From JBDUDK01 sp040002995 (GTDB lineage Bacteria; Actinomycetota; Acidimicrobiia; Acidimicrobiales; Ilumatobacteraceae), in contig JBDUDK010000026.1 of assembly GCA_040002995.1 (NCBI GenBank), positions 1 through 47,910 of the forward strand: DNA of 47,910 nucleotides, written 5' to 3'. Shown one piece after another: positions 16,486-25,322 of this stretch. The position numbers and the translations under genes are program-made. Each line of letters opens with the position of its first letter. Positions within the stretch are counted from its first letter, which is position 1. The notes beneath the pieces were generated by a model that did not search any database, was not told the DNA's origin, and saw only the letters and a list, made by a program, of their open reading frames with translations.

Positions 16486-17249
16486 GACCGCCCGCGGTCG
16501 TGCTCTCGGCACCAGGCACCAACCGCGACCTCGACGCGGTGTTTGCGCTCGAACGGGCGGGAGCCGACCCGCGTGTCCAGACGATCGCCGATGTTCGTCT
16601 CTCCCGACGCGTCCTGCGGGAAGCGGCGATCGTGGTCGTCGCCGGAGGTTTCAGCTACGCCGACGCCCTCGGGTCCGGCCGGCTGTTCGCGCTCGACATA
16701 ACGACGTTTCTGGCCGATGAGCTGCGTCTCCTACGCGACGCGGGGCGCTTGATTCTGGGCATCTGCAACGGCTTCCAGACGCTCGTTCAGGCGGGCCTTC
16801 TTCCCGGTGACGGCGTACGGGCCGCCTTGGGACCGAATGCCAGCGGGCAGTTCGAATGCCGGTGGGTCACCCTGACGGCCGGGCCATCGGCGTGTCTCTG
16901 GACGGCAGGACTCACCGAGCCGATCATGGCGCCCGTAGCCCACGGCGAAGGCCGGTTCGTGGCCGACGACACCACCGTGCGGGAACTGGTGGCCACTAAC
17001 CAGATCGCCCTTACCTACGCCACGTCCGAGGGCGTGTCCGCTGAAGGAAAGTACCCCGCCAACCCCAACGGATCGGTGGCCGACATCGCCGGCGTCTGCG
17101 ATGCCACCGGCACGATCCTCGGCCTGATGCCCCACCCGGAGAACCACGTGATCAACCGCCAACACCCCGGCTTCCTTCGCGGCCAGCGCCACGGCCTGGC
17201 CCTCGCACTGTTCACCAACGCGATCAGCCAGGTTGGGGCGACGGTATGA
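16482..17249 (+). CDS. purQ: Phosphoribosylformylglycinamidine synthase, glutaminase subunit
   Basis: Class I glutamine amidotransferase that supplies ammonia to PurL. 255 aa, slightly longer than B. subtilis PurQ. VVVAGGFSYADALGSGRLFA and GICNGFQTL (nucleophile Cys95) precede MPHPENHVIN with the catalytic His and Glu. It overlaps purL and purC by 4 nt each (ATGA). Its separate existence together with the fused PurSL gives an intermediate architecture between small and large FGAM synthase types. Confidence 0.96.
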   Translation: MRPPAVVLSAPGTNRDLDAVFALERAGADPRVQTIADVRLSRRVLREAAIVVVAGGFSYADALGSGRLFALDITTFLADELRLLRDAGRLILGICNGFQTLVQAGLLPGDGVRAALGPNASGQFECRWVTLTAGPSACLWTAGLTEPIMAPVAHGEGRFVADDTTVRELVATNQIALTYATSEGVSAEGKYPANPNGSVADIAGVCDATGTILGLMPHPENHVINRQHPGFLRGQRHGLALALFTNAISQVGATV

Positions 17250-18199
17250 GCGCCACCGCACCGACGAGCGACGCGTTCACCGACATCGAGCTCCCCCTCG
17301 ACGACCGCCGAGTCGGCAAGGTCCGCGTGTCGTACGCGCTCGCCGATCGACGACGTTTGTTCATCACCACCGACCGCTTGTCAGCGTTTGATCGCATCGT
17401 CGCCGCAGTCCCCTACAAGGGCCAGGTCCTGAACCAACTCGCGTGGTTTTGGTTTGCCACCACCCGTGACATCATCGCCAACCACGCCCTCTCCCAGCCC
17501 GACCCCAACGCGCTCGTCGCGGTGGCGGCGACACCGCTGTCGGTCGAGGTCGTCGTACGAGGCCACATCACTGGCGTCACCTCGACCTCGCTCTGGCGCC
17601 AGTACGAGCAAGGGGCCCGCACGATCTACGGCTACGAATTCCCCGACGGGCTGGCCAAGAACACCGAGCTGCCTACACCGATCATCACGCCCACCACGAA
17701 GGCCGAGATGGGAGCCCACGACGAACCGCTCACGTGCGCGGAAGTAACCGAGCAGGGCCTGGTGGAGCCGAGGCTCTGGAATCGCGTACAGGAGGCGGCG
17801 CTGGCAGTCTTTTCACGAGGCCGTGATGTCGCGGCGCGGGCGGGACTGATCCTCGCCGATACGAAGTACGAGTTCGGGCTTGGCCCGGACGGTGAACTGC
17901 TCCTCATCGACGAGGTCCATACGCCTGATTCGTCACGGTTCTGGGAGGCCGGGTCCTACGACCAACGCCTAGCCGCGGGCGACGAGCCCGAGAGCCTCGA
18001 CAAAGAGATCGTCCGACGCGCCTACGCGGCCACCGGGTACCGAGGCGAAGGTGAGCCGCCGGTGCTCGAGTCGAGCGTCTGGAGCGACACGAGCGACCGT
18101 TACATCAGGGCTTACGAACGCATCACCGGCACCACGTTCGAGCGAGGGAGCTATCCGGTGGGCCCGCGGCTCGTAGCGAACCTCATGAATCTCCCATGA
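17246..18199 (+). CDS. purC: Phosphoribosylaminoimidazole-succinocarboxamide synthase
   Basis: CAIR plus aspartate plus ATP to SAICAR. 317 aa, the longer form also found in yeast ADE1 and actinobacteria. Diagnostic segments: GKVRVSYAL, ITTDRLSAFD, VEVVVRGHITG, PIITPTTKAE, IDEVHTPDSSRFW and SLDKEIVRR. It overlaps purE by 4 nt (ATGA). The purC-purE order equals the domain order of animal PAICS. Confidence 0.96.
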   Translation: MSATAPTSDAFTDIELPLDDRRVGKVRVSYALADRRRLFITTDRLSAFDRIVAAVPYKGQVLNQLAWFWFATTRDIIANHALSQPDPNALVAVAATPLSVEVVVRGHITGVTSTSLWRQYEQGARTIYGYEFPDGLAKNTELPTPIITPTTKAEMGAHDEPLTCAEVTEQGLVEPRLWNRVQEAALAVFSRGRDVAARAGLILADTKYEFGLGPDGELLLIDEVHTPDSSRFWEAGSYDQRLAAGDEPESLDKEIVRRAYAATGYRGEGEPPVLESSVWSDTSDRYIRAYERITGTTFERGSYPVGPRLVANLMNLP

Positions 18200-18681
18200 G
18201 GACAGGCGTCCTCGTCATCGTGATGGGGTCGGCGTCCGACGGCCCGCACGCCGACGCCATCGCCGAGGCGGCCGGCAGATTGGGTCTCGACACCGTGCTT
18301 CGAGTCGCTTCGGCCCATCGCACCCCCGAGCACGCGCTCGAGATCGCGCGTCAGTACGAATCCGACCCGAGGCCGGTCGTGTTCGTGACGGTGGCCGGGC
18401 GCTCGAATGCCCTGTCCGGGTTCTTCGACCCTCAGGTCACCTCGCCGGTGATCGCGTGCCCGCCGCCGTCAGACGCCTTTGGAGGCGCCGATGTGTGGTC
18501 GAGCCTGCGCATGCCCTCCGGCGTAGCTCCGCTGGTCGTTCTCGAGCCCGCCAATGCCGCGCTCGCCGCGGCCAAGATGCTCGGCCTCGCCGATCCGGCG
18601 GCGCGCGAGGCCGTCCTCACCCACCAACGCGCCGCGGCCCGTCGCGTGCTCGATGCCGACCAGGAGCGTCTTGATGGCTGA
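18196..18681 (+). CDS. purE: AIR carboxylase, class II PurE
   Basis: 161 aa. The N-terminus VLVIVMGSASDGPHADAI and SAHRTP (39-44) are general PurE features. The middle differs from the bacterial N5-CAIR mutase: where class I has GGAAHL this protein has VAGRSN (66-71), then VIACPPPSDAFGGADVW and SSLRMPSG, matching the AIR carboxylase domain of animal PAICS. It should therefore convert AIR plus CO2 directly to CAIR without ATP. No purK is in the operon, as expected. The stop overlaps the purF start region by 8 nt. Confidence 0.9.
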   Translation: MRTGVLVIVMGSASDGPHADAIAEAAGRLGLDTVLRVASAHRTPEHALEIARQYESDPRPVVFVTVAGRSNALSGFFDPQVTSPVIACPPPSDAFGGADVWSSLRMPSGVAPLVVLEPANAALAAAKMLGLADPAAREAVLTHQRAAARRVLDADQERLDG

Positions 18682-20083
18682 AAACCTCCACGAAGAATGC
18701 GGTGTGATCGGTGTGTCGACACCCGACGGTGACGACATCGCACAACTCGCGTTCTTCGGGTTGTTCGCGCTGCAACACCGTGGGCAGGAAGGCGCGGGCA
18801 TCGCCGTCAGCGACGGAGTGCGCGCCCGCCTCCACAAAGACGTTGGCCTTGTCACCCAGGTGTTCACGCCGGAGCGACTCGCCCCGCTCACCGGCTACCA
18901 CGCAATCGGCCACACCCGGTACTCGACCACCGGCGGGTCGACGATGCGCAACACGCAACCGTTCATGGTCGAGACGATGCACGGCCCGCTCGCGATCGGC
19001 CACAACGGCGACATCATCAACTCATCGGAGCTGCGCCAGGAACTGTTGGCGCGCGGTTTCGGTCTTACGGCGAGCTCCGACACCGAGGTCCTCACGCTGA
19101 TGCTCGCCGCTGCCGGTGGCACGACGTGGGAGGACCGCCTCGCCCGCACCATGCCGGCGTGGCAGGGGGCCTACTCGATAGTGATCCTCACCGCCGACCG
19201 GGTGATGGGAGCGCGCGACCCCTGGGGCTTCCGCCCGCTATCGGTGGGCCGGCTTCCGCAGGGCGGATGGGCGCTGGCGTCAGAGACCTGTGCGTTGCGC
19301 ACGCTCGGCTGTGTCGACATCTCCGAGGTGGCACCCGGCGAGATCGTGACGCTTCAGGGTTCCGAGATCCGGCGCCGCCACGCCCTCCTTCCCGCCGCGG
19401 TTCCGGCCCGGTGCACGTTCGAGTTCATCTACTTCTCGCGGCCCGACTCCGAGTGGGGGGAGATGAACGTGCACGAGGTGCGCCAGCGCCTCGGCGAGGA
19501 GCTCGCACGCGAGTCGATGGTCGACGCGGATGTGGTCATCCCCGTACCCGACTCCTCGATTCCTGCCGCCATCGGTTACGCGCGTGTCAGCGGCTTCCCG
19601 TACAACGACGGCTTCATCAAGAACCGCTACATCGGGCGCACGTTCATCGAACCCAGTCAGCATCTTCGCCGCCAAGGTGTGGCGCTGAAGTTCAACGCGC
19701 TGACAGAGAACATCGCCGGGCGCCGCGTCGTGGTTATCGACGACTCGCTCGTCCGGGGCACCACCGCCGGTCCGCTCGTCAACCTCGTGCGCGAGGCAGG
19801 CGCGCGCGAGGTGCACATGCGCATCACCTGCCCGCCCATCGTGCATCCCTGCCACATGGGCGTCGACATGGGTACCTACGAGGAGCTCATCGCATCGACG
19901 CTGTCGCTCGCCGAGCTCACGAAACATATCGGAGCCGACTCACTGCAGTTCTTGTCGCTCGAAGGGATGATGAAGGCGTTGCAGGCGGGCGACGGATTCT
20001 GCAACGCGTGTTTCACCGGCGACTACCCAATCGAGATTGGAAACCGCGCCACGAAGCTGTCGTTCGAGGGCGTTCTCGGGTGA
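18674..20083 (+). CDS. purF: Amidophosphoribosyltransferase
   Basis: Committed step of purine synthesis: PRPP plus glutamine to phosphoribosylamine. 469 aa. It starts MAENLHEEC; Cys9 becomes the N-terminal nucleophile after propeptide removal, as in B. subtilis PurF. FALQHRGQEGAGIAV and HNGDIINS are Ntn-hydrolase motifs, and VVVIDDSLVRGTT is the PRPP loop. Cys247, Cys386, Cys443 and Cys446 (GFCNACF) match the four [4Fe-4S] ligands of the oxygen-sensitive B. subtilis type. The ATG is 8 nt inside purE, and the 3' end overlaps purDM by 4 nt. Confidence 0.96.
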   Translation: MAENLHEECGVIGVSTPDGDDIAQLAFFGLFALQHRGQEGAGIAVSDGVRARLHKDVGLVTQVFTPERLAPLTGYHAIGHTRYSTTGGSTMRNTQPFMVETMHGPLAIGHNGDIINSSELRQELLARGFGLTASSDTEVLTLMLAAAGGTTWEDRLARTMPAWQGAYSIVILTADRVMGARDPWGFRPLSVGRLPQGGWALASETCALRTLGCVDISEVAPGEIVTLQGSEIRRRHALLPAAVPARCTFEFIYFSRPDSEWGEMNVHEVRQRLGEELARESMVDADVVIPVPDSSIPAAIGYARVSGFPYNDGFIKNRYIGRTFIEPSQHLRRQGVALKFNALTENIAGRRVVVIDDSLVRGTTAGPLVNLVREAGAREVHMRITCPPIVHPCHMGVDMGTYEELIASTLSLAELTKHIGADSLQFLSLEGMMKALQAGDGFCNACFTGDYPIEIGNRATKLSFEGVLG

Positions 20084-22332
20084 GTCGGCGCGTCCTGGTT
20101 GTGGGGTCCGGTGGGCGGGAGCACGCGCTCGCCTGGTCGGCACGCAAGTCGCCGCTGGTCGAAGAGGTGTTCACCGCCCCCGGCAACGCGGGTACGCCCC
20201 ATGCGGTCGGAATTGCGGCCGACGACGTGAGCGGGCTGATCGACCTGTGCGAGCACGAGCGCATCGACCTCGTGCTCATCGGTCCCGAGGTCTCCCTCGC
20301 CGCCGGACTCGTCGATGCGCTCAACGTTGCGGGCATCGCCGCGTTCGGGCCCACGCGGGCCGCGGCCGAACTCGAGTGGTCGAAGAGCTTCACCCGGCGT
20401 TTCTGCGAACGCCATGCCATCCCATCGCCAATGTTCGCCGCGTTCACCACGGCTCAGCCGGCGATCGAATGGATCGACGCGTTCGGCCGTGCCGTCGTCG
20501 TCAAGGCCGCGGGTCTCGCCGCCGGCAAGGGCGTCATCGTGCCCGAGGGTCGCACCGCCACCGTCGACGCCGTGCGCACGCTCGTCGCGAGTGGCGAGAT
20601 CGTCGTCGAGGAACGCCTCGACGGCGAGGAGGTCTCGCTCATGGCCTTCAGCGACGGCCGGACGGTCATCGCCATGCCGCCGGCGCAGGACCACAAGCGC
20701 ATCGGCGAGGGCGACACCGGGCCCAACACCGGAGGGATGGGCGCGTACGCGCCAACCCCGGCCTGTCCGTCCGAGTTGGTGAAGCAACTCGTCGTCGACA
20801 TCTTGCAACCGACGATCGACGCGATGCGCGCGGAGGGCCGTCCGTACGTGGGCGTGCTTTACGCCGGGTTGATGCTCACGGCGAACGGGCCCAAGGTCCT
20901 CGAGTTCAACTGCCGGTTCGGCGATCCTGAGGCCCAGGCGATCCTGCCGCTCTTGCAGACCGATCTTATCGACGTGGTAGATGCGTGCCTGCGCGGTCGC
21001 CTCAACCACATCGACATTGTCTGGCGCGACGAGATCGCCTGCGCGGTAGTGGCCGCCGCCCCCGGCTACCCGGACTCGCCCGCCGTGGGGGCGACCATCC
21101 GAGGGCTTAGTGATGAGGAGCGCCCGGCGACGCTGCTCTTCCACGGCGCGACGAGGGCGCAAGGCACCGATGTCGTGACGTCGGGCGGGCGGGTTCTCTC
21201 GTGCGTAGGAGTCGCCACCGACCTTGTCGACGCCCGCGCCCGCGCGTACCGCCTGCTGAACACCATCGAGTTCCCCGGCAAGCAGGTGCGCCGCGACATC
21301 GGCTGGCGTGCGCTCGCCCGCACCACCGGCGGCTACGTCGGCGCGGGCGTCGACATCGATGCGGGCAACCGCGCCGTCTCCCTTATGACGGCGGCCGTCG
21401 AAGGCACACACGGCCCGGCTGTGCTCCGCGGCATCGGGGCCTTCGGTGGGGTGTTCGACATGGCGGCCTTGTCGTCGTATCAGGAGCCCGTGCTCGTTGC
21501 CTCTACCGACGGCGTCGGCACGAAGGTGATGGTGGCCACGGAGGCGGGCCGACCCGGCGGCGTCGGCGCCGACATCGTGAACCATTGCGTCAACGACGTA
21601 CTCGTGCAGCGAGCCCGTCCGTTGTTCTTCCTCGACTACATCGCGAGCGCCCGCCTCGATCCCGATCACGTCGCCGCGATCGTCATCTCGATGGCCGGCG
21701 CGTGCCGCGCTGCGGGATGCGCGCTCCTCGGCGGCGAAACCGCCGAGATGCCCGGCGTCTACCACGAGGGCCATTTCGACATCGCCGGCACACTCGTCGG
21801 CGTAGCCGAGAAGCAGCGACTCCTTCCCCGCGACGACATCCGGGCCGGCGATGTTCTCGTCGGTCTCGCGTCGAACGGTGCTCACACCAACGGCTACTCA
21901 CTGTTGCGACGGGTGTTCGCCGGCCTTCCCCTCGACGCGCAACCGGCTCCCCTCGAGCGCCCTCTCGGCGACACGCTGCTCGAACCGCATCGCTCCTACC
22001 TTCCCGTGCTGGCCAACCTCCTCGATACCGAGCTGGTGAAGGCCTTGGTTCACATCACCGGCGGCGGACTGCCGGAAAACCTTCCTCGCGTGCTCCCGGC
22101 CGGTTGCGGTGCCGTTATCCATGTGGGCTCGTGGCCGGTGCCCCCGCTCTTCCGGCTCGTCACCGCCGTGAGCGCGCTGAGCATCGAAGAGCTCCACCGC
22201 ACGCTGAACATGGGCGTCGGCATGGTGGTCGTCTGCGCCGCAGGCGACATCGATGCAGTACAAGAGCTCATCGACGAAGCGACATGGGTGATCGGCGAGA
22301 TAACCGAACAGCCGGGCGTGGTGCTCGCGTGA
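20080..22332 (+). CDS. purDM: Bifunctional GAR synthetase / AIR synthetase (PurD-PurM fusion)
   Basis: One uninterrupted 750-aa reading frame. Residues 1 to about 416 are PurD (GARS): RVLVVGSGGREHALAW, the ATP-grasp segments VVVKAAGLAAGKGVIV and GPNTGGMGAYAP, VLEFNCRFGDPE, and the terminal FPGKQVRRDIGWRAL. About four residues later PurM (AIRS) begins with GYVGAGVDIDAGNRAVSLM, then VASTDGVGTKV, GADIVNHCVNDVLVQ, LLGGETAEMPG and ITGGGLPENLPRV. Both halves appear complete with all main motifs. The GTG start overlaps purF, and the stop overlaps purN as GTGA. Fusion of these two is well known in eukaryotes (GART, yeast ADE5,7) but rare in bacteria. Confidence 0.93.
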   Translation: MSRRVLVVGSGGREHALAWSARKSPLVEEVFTAPGNAGTPHAVGIAADDVSGLIDLCEHERIDLVLIGPEVSLAAGLVDALNVAGIAAFGPTRAAAELEWSKSFTRRFCERHAIPSPMFAAFTTAQPAIEWIDAFGRAVVVKAAGLAAGKGVIVPEGRTATVDAVRTLVASGEIVVEERLDGEEVSLMAFSDGRTVIAMPPAQDHKRIGEGDTGPNTGGMGAYAPTPACPSELVKQLVVDILQPTIDAMRAEGRPYVGVLYAGLMLTANGPKVLEFNCRFGDPEAQAILPLLQTDLIDVVDACLRGRLNHIDIVWRDEIACAVVAAAPGYPDSPAVGATIRGLSDEERPATLLFHGATRAQGTDVVTSGGRVLSCVGVATDLVDARARAYRLLNTIEFPGKQVRRDIGWRALARTTGGYVGAGVDIDAGNRAVSLMTAAVEGTHGPAVLRGIGAFGGVFDMAALSSYQEPVLVASTDGVGTKVMVATEAGRPGGVGADIVNHCVNDVLVQRARPLFFLDYIASARLDPDHVAAIVISMAGACRAAGCALLGGETAEMPGVYHEGHFDIAGTLVGVAEKQRLLPRDDIRAGDVLVGLASNGAHTNGYSLLRRVFAGLPLDAQPAPLERPLGDTLLEPHRSYLPVLANLLDTELVKALVHITGGGLPENLPRVLPAGCGAVIHVGSWPVPPLFRLVTAVSALSIEELHRTLNMGVGMVVVCAAGDIDAVQELIDEATWVIGEITEQPGVVLA

Positions 22333-22925
22333 GCGCGCGGATCGTGGTCCTGGCGTCGGGTCACGGCACGAACCTGCAAGCGATCATCGACGCGTGTGCT
22401 GCGGGAGAGATTGATGGCTCGGTCGCAGCGGTTGTCACCGACCGGTCGGAGGCGTTCGCCCTTGAACGAGCCGCGGCCGTGGGCATCGCCGCGGTCGCGT
22501 TGACCCGGTCGCCCGAGGAGAAGCGCGCTGACTACGACGCTCGTCTCGCCGCGGTCGTCGCCGGCCATGCGCCCGATTGGGTGGTGCTAGCCGGTTGGAT
22601 GCGCATCCTCACGACCACGTTCCTCGGCCGCTTCCCCGAGCGCGTCATGAACCTGCACCCCGCGCTGCCCGGAGCGTTTCCCGGTACCAAGGCGATCGAG
22701 CGGGCATTCGCCGCCCATGAACAAGACGATCTCGACACAACGGGCGTGATGGTGCACCTCGTACCCGACGAGGGCGTCGACAGTGGTCCTGTGCTGGCGA
22801 CCGCCGTCGTACCTATCGAGCCCGATGACACCATCGACTCCCTCACGGACCGCGTCCACTTCACTGAGCACCGCCTGCTCGTCGAGACGCTGGCCCATCT
22901 GTGCGCCCAGGAGGTCAGCGCGTGA
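22329..22925 (+). CDS. purN: Phosphoribosylglycinamide formyltransferase
   Basis: Transfers formyl from 10-formyl-THF to GAR. 198 aa from a GTG overlapping the purDM stop. VVLASGHGTNLQAIIDA, WVVLAGWMRIL, RVMNLHPALPGAFPG (catalytic Asn and His) and HLVPDEGVDSGPV (catalytic Asp) are all present. The last base pairs overlap guaB by 4 nt. With PurDM in front it reproduces the GARS-AIRS-GART domain order of animals, as two polypeptides instead of one. Confidence 0.96.
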   Translation: MSARIVVLASGHGTNLQAIIDACAAGEIDGSVAAVVTDRSEAFALERAAAVGIAAVALTRSPEEKRADYDARLAAVVAGHAPDWVVLAGWMRILTTTFLGRFPERVMNLHPALPGAFPGTKAIERAFAAHEQDDLDTTGVMVHLVPDEGVDSGPVLATAVVPIEPDDTIDSLTDRVHFTEHRLLVETLAHLCAQEVSA

Positions 22926-24424
22926 ACCCCAACGACACTTTCTTCGATCGATTCGAGGCCCTTACGTTCGATGACGTCGTCATCGTCCCGGGCTACACAG
23001 AAGTGCTGCCCGACGCCACCGACACGGCGGCACGGTTCGCGGCCGACATCACCCTCGCGATACCGCTGGTGTCGGCGGCAATGGACAAGGTCACTGAGGC
23101 CCGCATGGCGATCGCCATGGCACGCGAGGGTGGCATCGGCGTCATTCACCGCAATCTGTCGCCCCGCGATCAAGCGTCGGAGGTGCTGCGGGTGAAGCGC
23201 GCCCAGTCGGGCATGATCACCGATCCCGTCACGCTCGGCCCCGAGGCGACCCTCGCGGATGCCGAGGCCATCATGAGTCGCTTCCACATTTCCGGCGTGC
23301 CAATCGTCGATCCCGACGGCCGTCTGGTGGGCATCCTCACCAATCGCGACGTGCGCTTCTCCGAGCCCGGCGACGAGCGCCGACCCGTCACCGATTTCAT
23401 GACGCACGAGCCGCTCGTGACGGCCGGCGTCGGCACCACGCTCGACCAAGCCAAGGCCATTCTTCAGAAGCACCGCATCGAAAAGCTGCCGCTCCTCGAC
23501 GCCGACGGCCGCGTCCGTGGTCTCATCACGGTCAAAGACATCTTGAAGGGCACCGAGTACCCGAACGCCTCGCGCGACTCTCAGGGCCGCCTGCGGGTCG
23601 CCGGCGCGGTCGGCGTCGGCGACGATCTGGAGGACCGAACCGCCGGACTCGTGAGCGCGGGGGTCGATGCCATCGTGATCGACACTGCCCACGGGCACTC
23701 CGCCGGTGTCATCAAAGCCATCGAGCGCATCAAGGGCAACTGGCCAACGCTTCCGGTTGTCGCGGGAAATGTCGTCACCGAAGACGGCGTCGAGGCCCTC
23801 GCCGTCGCGGGCGCCGATGCCATCAAGGTCGGGGTCGGTGCCGGCTCGATCTGCACGACACGCGTCATCTCGGGCGCGGGCATGCCCCAGCTTTCGGCTG
23901 TGTGGTTCACGACCCGTGCGGCCGCCCGACGCGACATCCCCGTCATCGCCGACGGTGGCATCACCTATTCGGGCGACATCGTGAAAGCCATCGCCGCCGG
24001 CGCCGATACGGTCATGTTGGGATCGCTCTTGGCCGGCACCGACGAGGCGCCCGGCGAGCTTGAGCTCTTCGAAGGGCGCCGTTACAAGAGCTATAGGGGC
24101 ATGGGCTCGCTCGGTGCCATGCAGGGTTACGGCGCCGACCGCTATGCGAGCGGACAGGCCCCCGACGGCGCGCCGGGCACAGGGACGCGAAAGCTCGTGC
24201 CCGAAGGCGTCGAGGGACGCGTTGCGTATGCGGGGCGGGTGGGCGATGTCGTCCAGCAACTCGTCGGTGGGTTGCGCTCCGGCATGGGCTACGCCGGCGC
24301 GGCCGATCTCGGCAAGCTTCGTTCCGACGCCCGGTTCATGCGCATCACGATGGCCGGACGCGAGGAGAGCCATCCTCACGACGTGGCCATCACCAAGGAA
24401 GCGCCGAACTACCAGCGCGGCTGA
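22922..24424 (+). CDS. guaB: Inosine-5'-monophosphate dehydrogenase
   Basis: IMP to XMP, first committed step to GMP. 500 aa from a GTG overlapping the purN stop. LTFDDVVIVPGYTEVLP opens the barrel; two CBS domains follow at about residues 95-210 (MSRFHISGVPIVDPDGRLVG and KHRIEKLPLLDADGRVRG). The catalytic Cys311 lies in GAGSICTTRVISGAG, and the flap region is YKSYRGMGSLGAM. It is the last gene of the purine operon and its stop is one base from the stop of the convergent rshA. Confidence 0.96.
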   Translation: MNPNDTFFDRFEALTFDDVVIVPGYTEVLPDATDTAARFAADITLAIPLVSAAMDKVTEARMAIAMAREGGIGVIHRNLSPRDQASEVLRVKRAQSGMITDPVTLGPEATLADAEAIMSRFHISGVPIVDPDGRLVGILTNRDVRFSEPGDERRPVTDFMTHEPLVTAGVGTTLDQAKAILQKHRIEKLPLLDADGRVRGLITVKDILKGTEYPNASRDSQGRLRVAGAVGVGDDLEDRTAGLVSAGVDAIVIDTAHGHSAGVIKAIERIKGNWPTLPVVAGNVVTEDGVEALAVAGADAIKVGVGAGSICTTRVISGAGMPQLSAVWFTTRAAARRDIPVIADGGITYSGDIVKAIAAGADTVMLGSLLAGTDEAPGELELFEGRRYKSYRGMGSLGAMQGYGADRYASGQAPDGAPGTGTRKLVPEGVEGRVAYAGRVGDVVQQLVGGLRSGMGYAGAADLGKLRSDARFMRITMAGREESHPHDVAITKEAPNYQRG

Positions 24425-24425
24425 A

Positions 24426-24722
24426 CTACAGACGGAACGAGGGGCCGCTTCCGAGGTCGGGGGGCGGCATCGCGAACGGCGAAAAACCCGGCTCCGGTTC
24501 GAGCGTCCCGAAGCAGTTGCGGATGCGATCGGCGAGACCCGGAGGCAGTTCCTCTTGACACCGGCGGGCGATCACGTTGCGCAGCTCCGCGTGGAAGTCG
24601 AGAGCTTCGTAACACTCGGGGCAACCCTCCAGATGCGCGGCGATCTCGGTGCGGACGTTGAGCGTGACCTCGCCATCGAGATAGGCGAAGAGCTCGCGTA
24701 CGACGTCGTTGCAGTCAGGCAT
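24426..24722 (-). CDS. rshA: Zinc-binding anti-sigma factor (RshA/RsrA type)
   Basis: 98 aa redox-sensing anti-sigma factor, predicted partner of the adjacent SigH-like factor. The ZAS signature HX3CX2C is present as HLEGCPEC, preceded by an N-terminal Cys (MPDCNDVV) and with further Cys residues downstream (RRCQ, RNCF). By analogy with M. tuberculosis RshA and Streptomyces RsrA, thiol oxidation releases the sigma factor. The start overlaps the sigma gene end by 8 nt, implying coupled stoichiometric synthesis. The C-terminal Pro/Gly-rich tail has no known role. Confidence 0.88.
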   Translation of the reverse strand: MPDCNDVVRELFAYLDGEVTLNVRTEIAAHLEGCPECYEALDFHAELRNVIARRCQEELPPGLADRIRNCFGTLEPEPGFSPFAMPPPDLGSGPSFRL

Positions 24723-25299
24723 GGGTGGTTTGCTCCGATTCAGGGAGGAGACGCCGCTCGACGGCGAATTCGAACAAATGCTTCTGCATCGCCTTGCGAC
24801 CCCGATGCAGACGGCTCATGACCGTGCCGATGGGCACGTCGAGAATTTCGGCTATCTCTTTGTAGGAGAAGCCTTCGACGTCGGCCAGAAGCACCGCGAG
24901 GCGGTACGCCTCCGGTAGGGCTTCCAGGGCGCCTTTGACCTCGTCGTCGGTGAACCAGTCGAGCAATTCGTCTTCGGCGCTGCGACCGACGCGGGCCGCT
25001 TCGAGCCCGCTGAGGTGGCGGTAAAGGTAAAGATCCTCGACATCATCGAGGTCGTCTTCTTGAGGACGGCGTTGCTTGGCCCGGTAGATGTTGATGTACG
25101 CGTTAGTCATGATGCGGTAAAGCCAGGCCTTGAGGTTGGTGCCCTCCTCGAAACCCGCGTAGCCGCGATAGGCGCGGAGGTAGGTCTCCTGCACGAGATC
25201 CTCGGCGTCGGATCGATTGCGCGTGAGGCGCATGGCCGCCGAATAGAGCGACGGCATGAACTCCATTGCATCGTCGACGAAGCGCTGACGATCGGCCAT
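24715..25299 (-). CDS. sigH: ECF RNA polymerase sigma factor, SigH/SigR-like
   Basis: 194 aa group IV sigma factor. Region 2: YSAAMRLTRNRSDAEDLVQETYLRAYRGY with KAWLYRIMTNAYINIYR. Region 4: EALPEAYRLAVLLADVEGFSYKEIAEIL and GTVMSRLHRGRKAM, a typical helix-turn-helix. The Tyr-rich linker (DLYLYRHL) and overlap with a ZAS anti-sigma gene point to the thiol-stress SigR/SigH branch. A TAGCCT box lies nine bases before the ATG. I see no clear GGAAT/GTT autoregulatory promoter in the 23-bp gap to the GGDEF gene. Confidence 0.92.
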   Translation of the reverse strand: MADRQRFVDDAMEFMPSLYSAAMRLTRNRSDAEDLVQETYLRAYRGYAGFEEGTNLKAWLYRIMTNAYINIYRAKQRRPQEDDLDDVEDLYLYRHLSGLEAARVGRSAEDELLDWFTDDEVKGALEALPEAYRLAVLLADVEGFSYKEIAEILDVPIGTVMSRLHRGRKAMQKHLFEFAVERRLLPESEQTTHA

Positions 25300-25322
25300 G
25301 ATTTGGCCAGGCTACCGGCCGG

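Noticed and set aside
20070..20090. Possible frameshift or lost stop making purD and purM appear fused
   Set aside because: The frame is continuous with conserved motifs directly on both sides of the junction near 21330; no stop or start sits between the domains, so a genuine fusion is the simplest reading.
20023..21885. 620-aa minus-strand frame
   Set aside because: Antisense to purDM, whose motifs are all intact; the frame lacks any recognisable domain.
22532..24379. 615-aa minus-strand frame
   Set aside because: Antisense to purN and guaB; long only because stop codons are rare on the complement of GC-rich genes.
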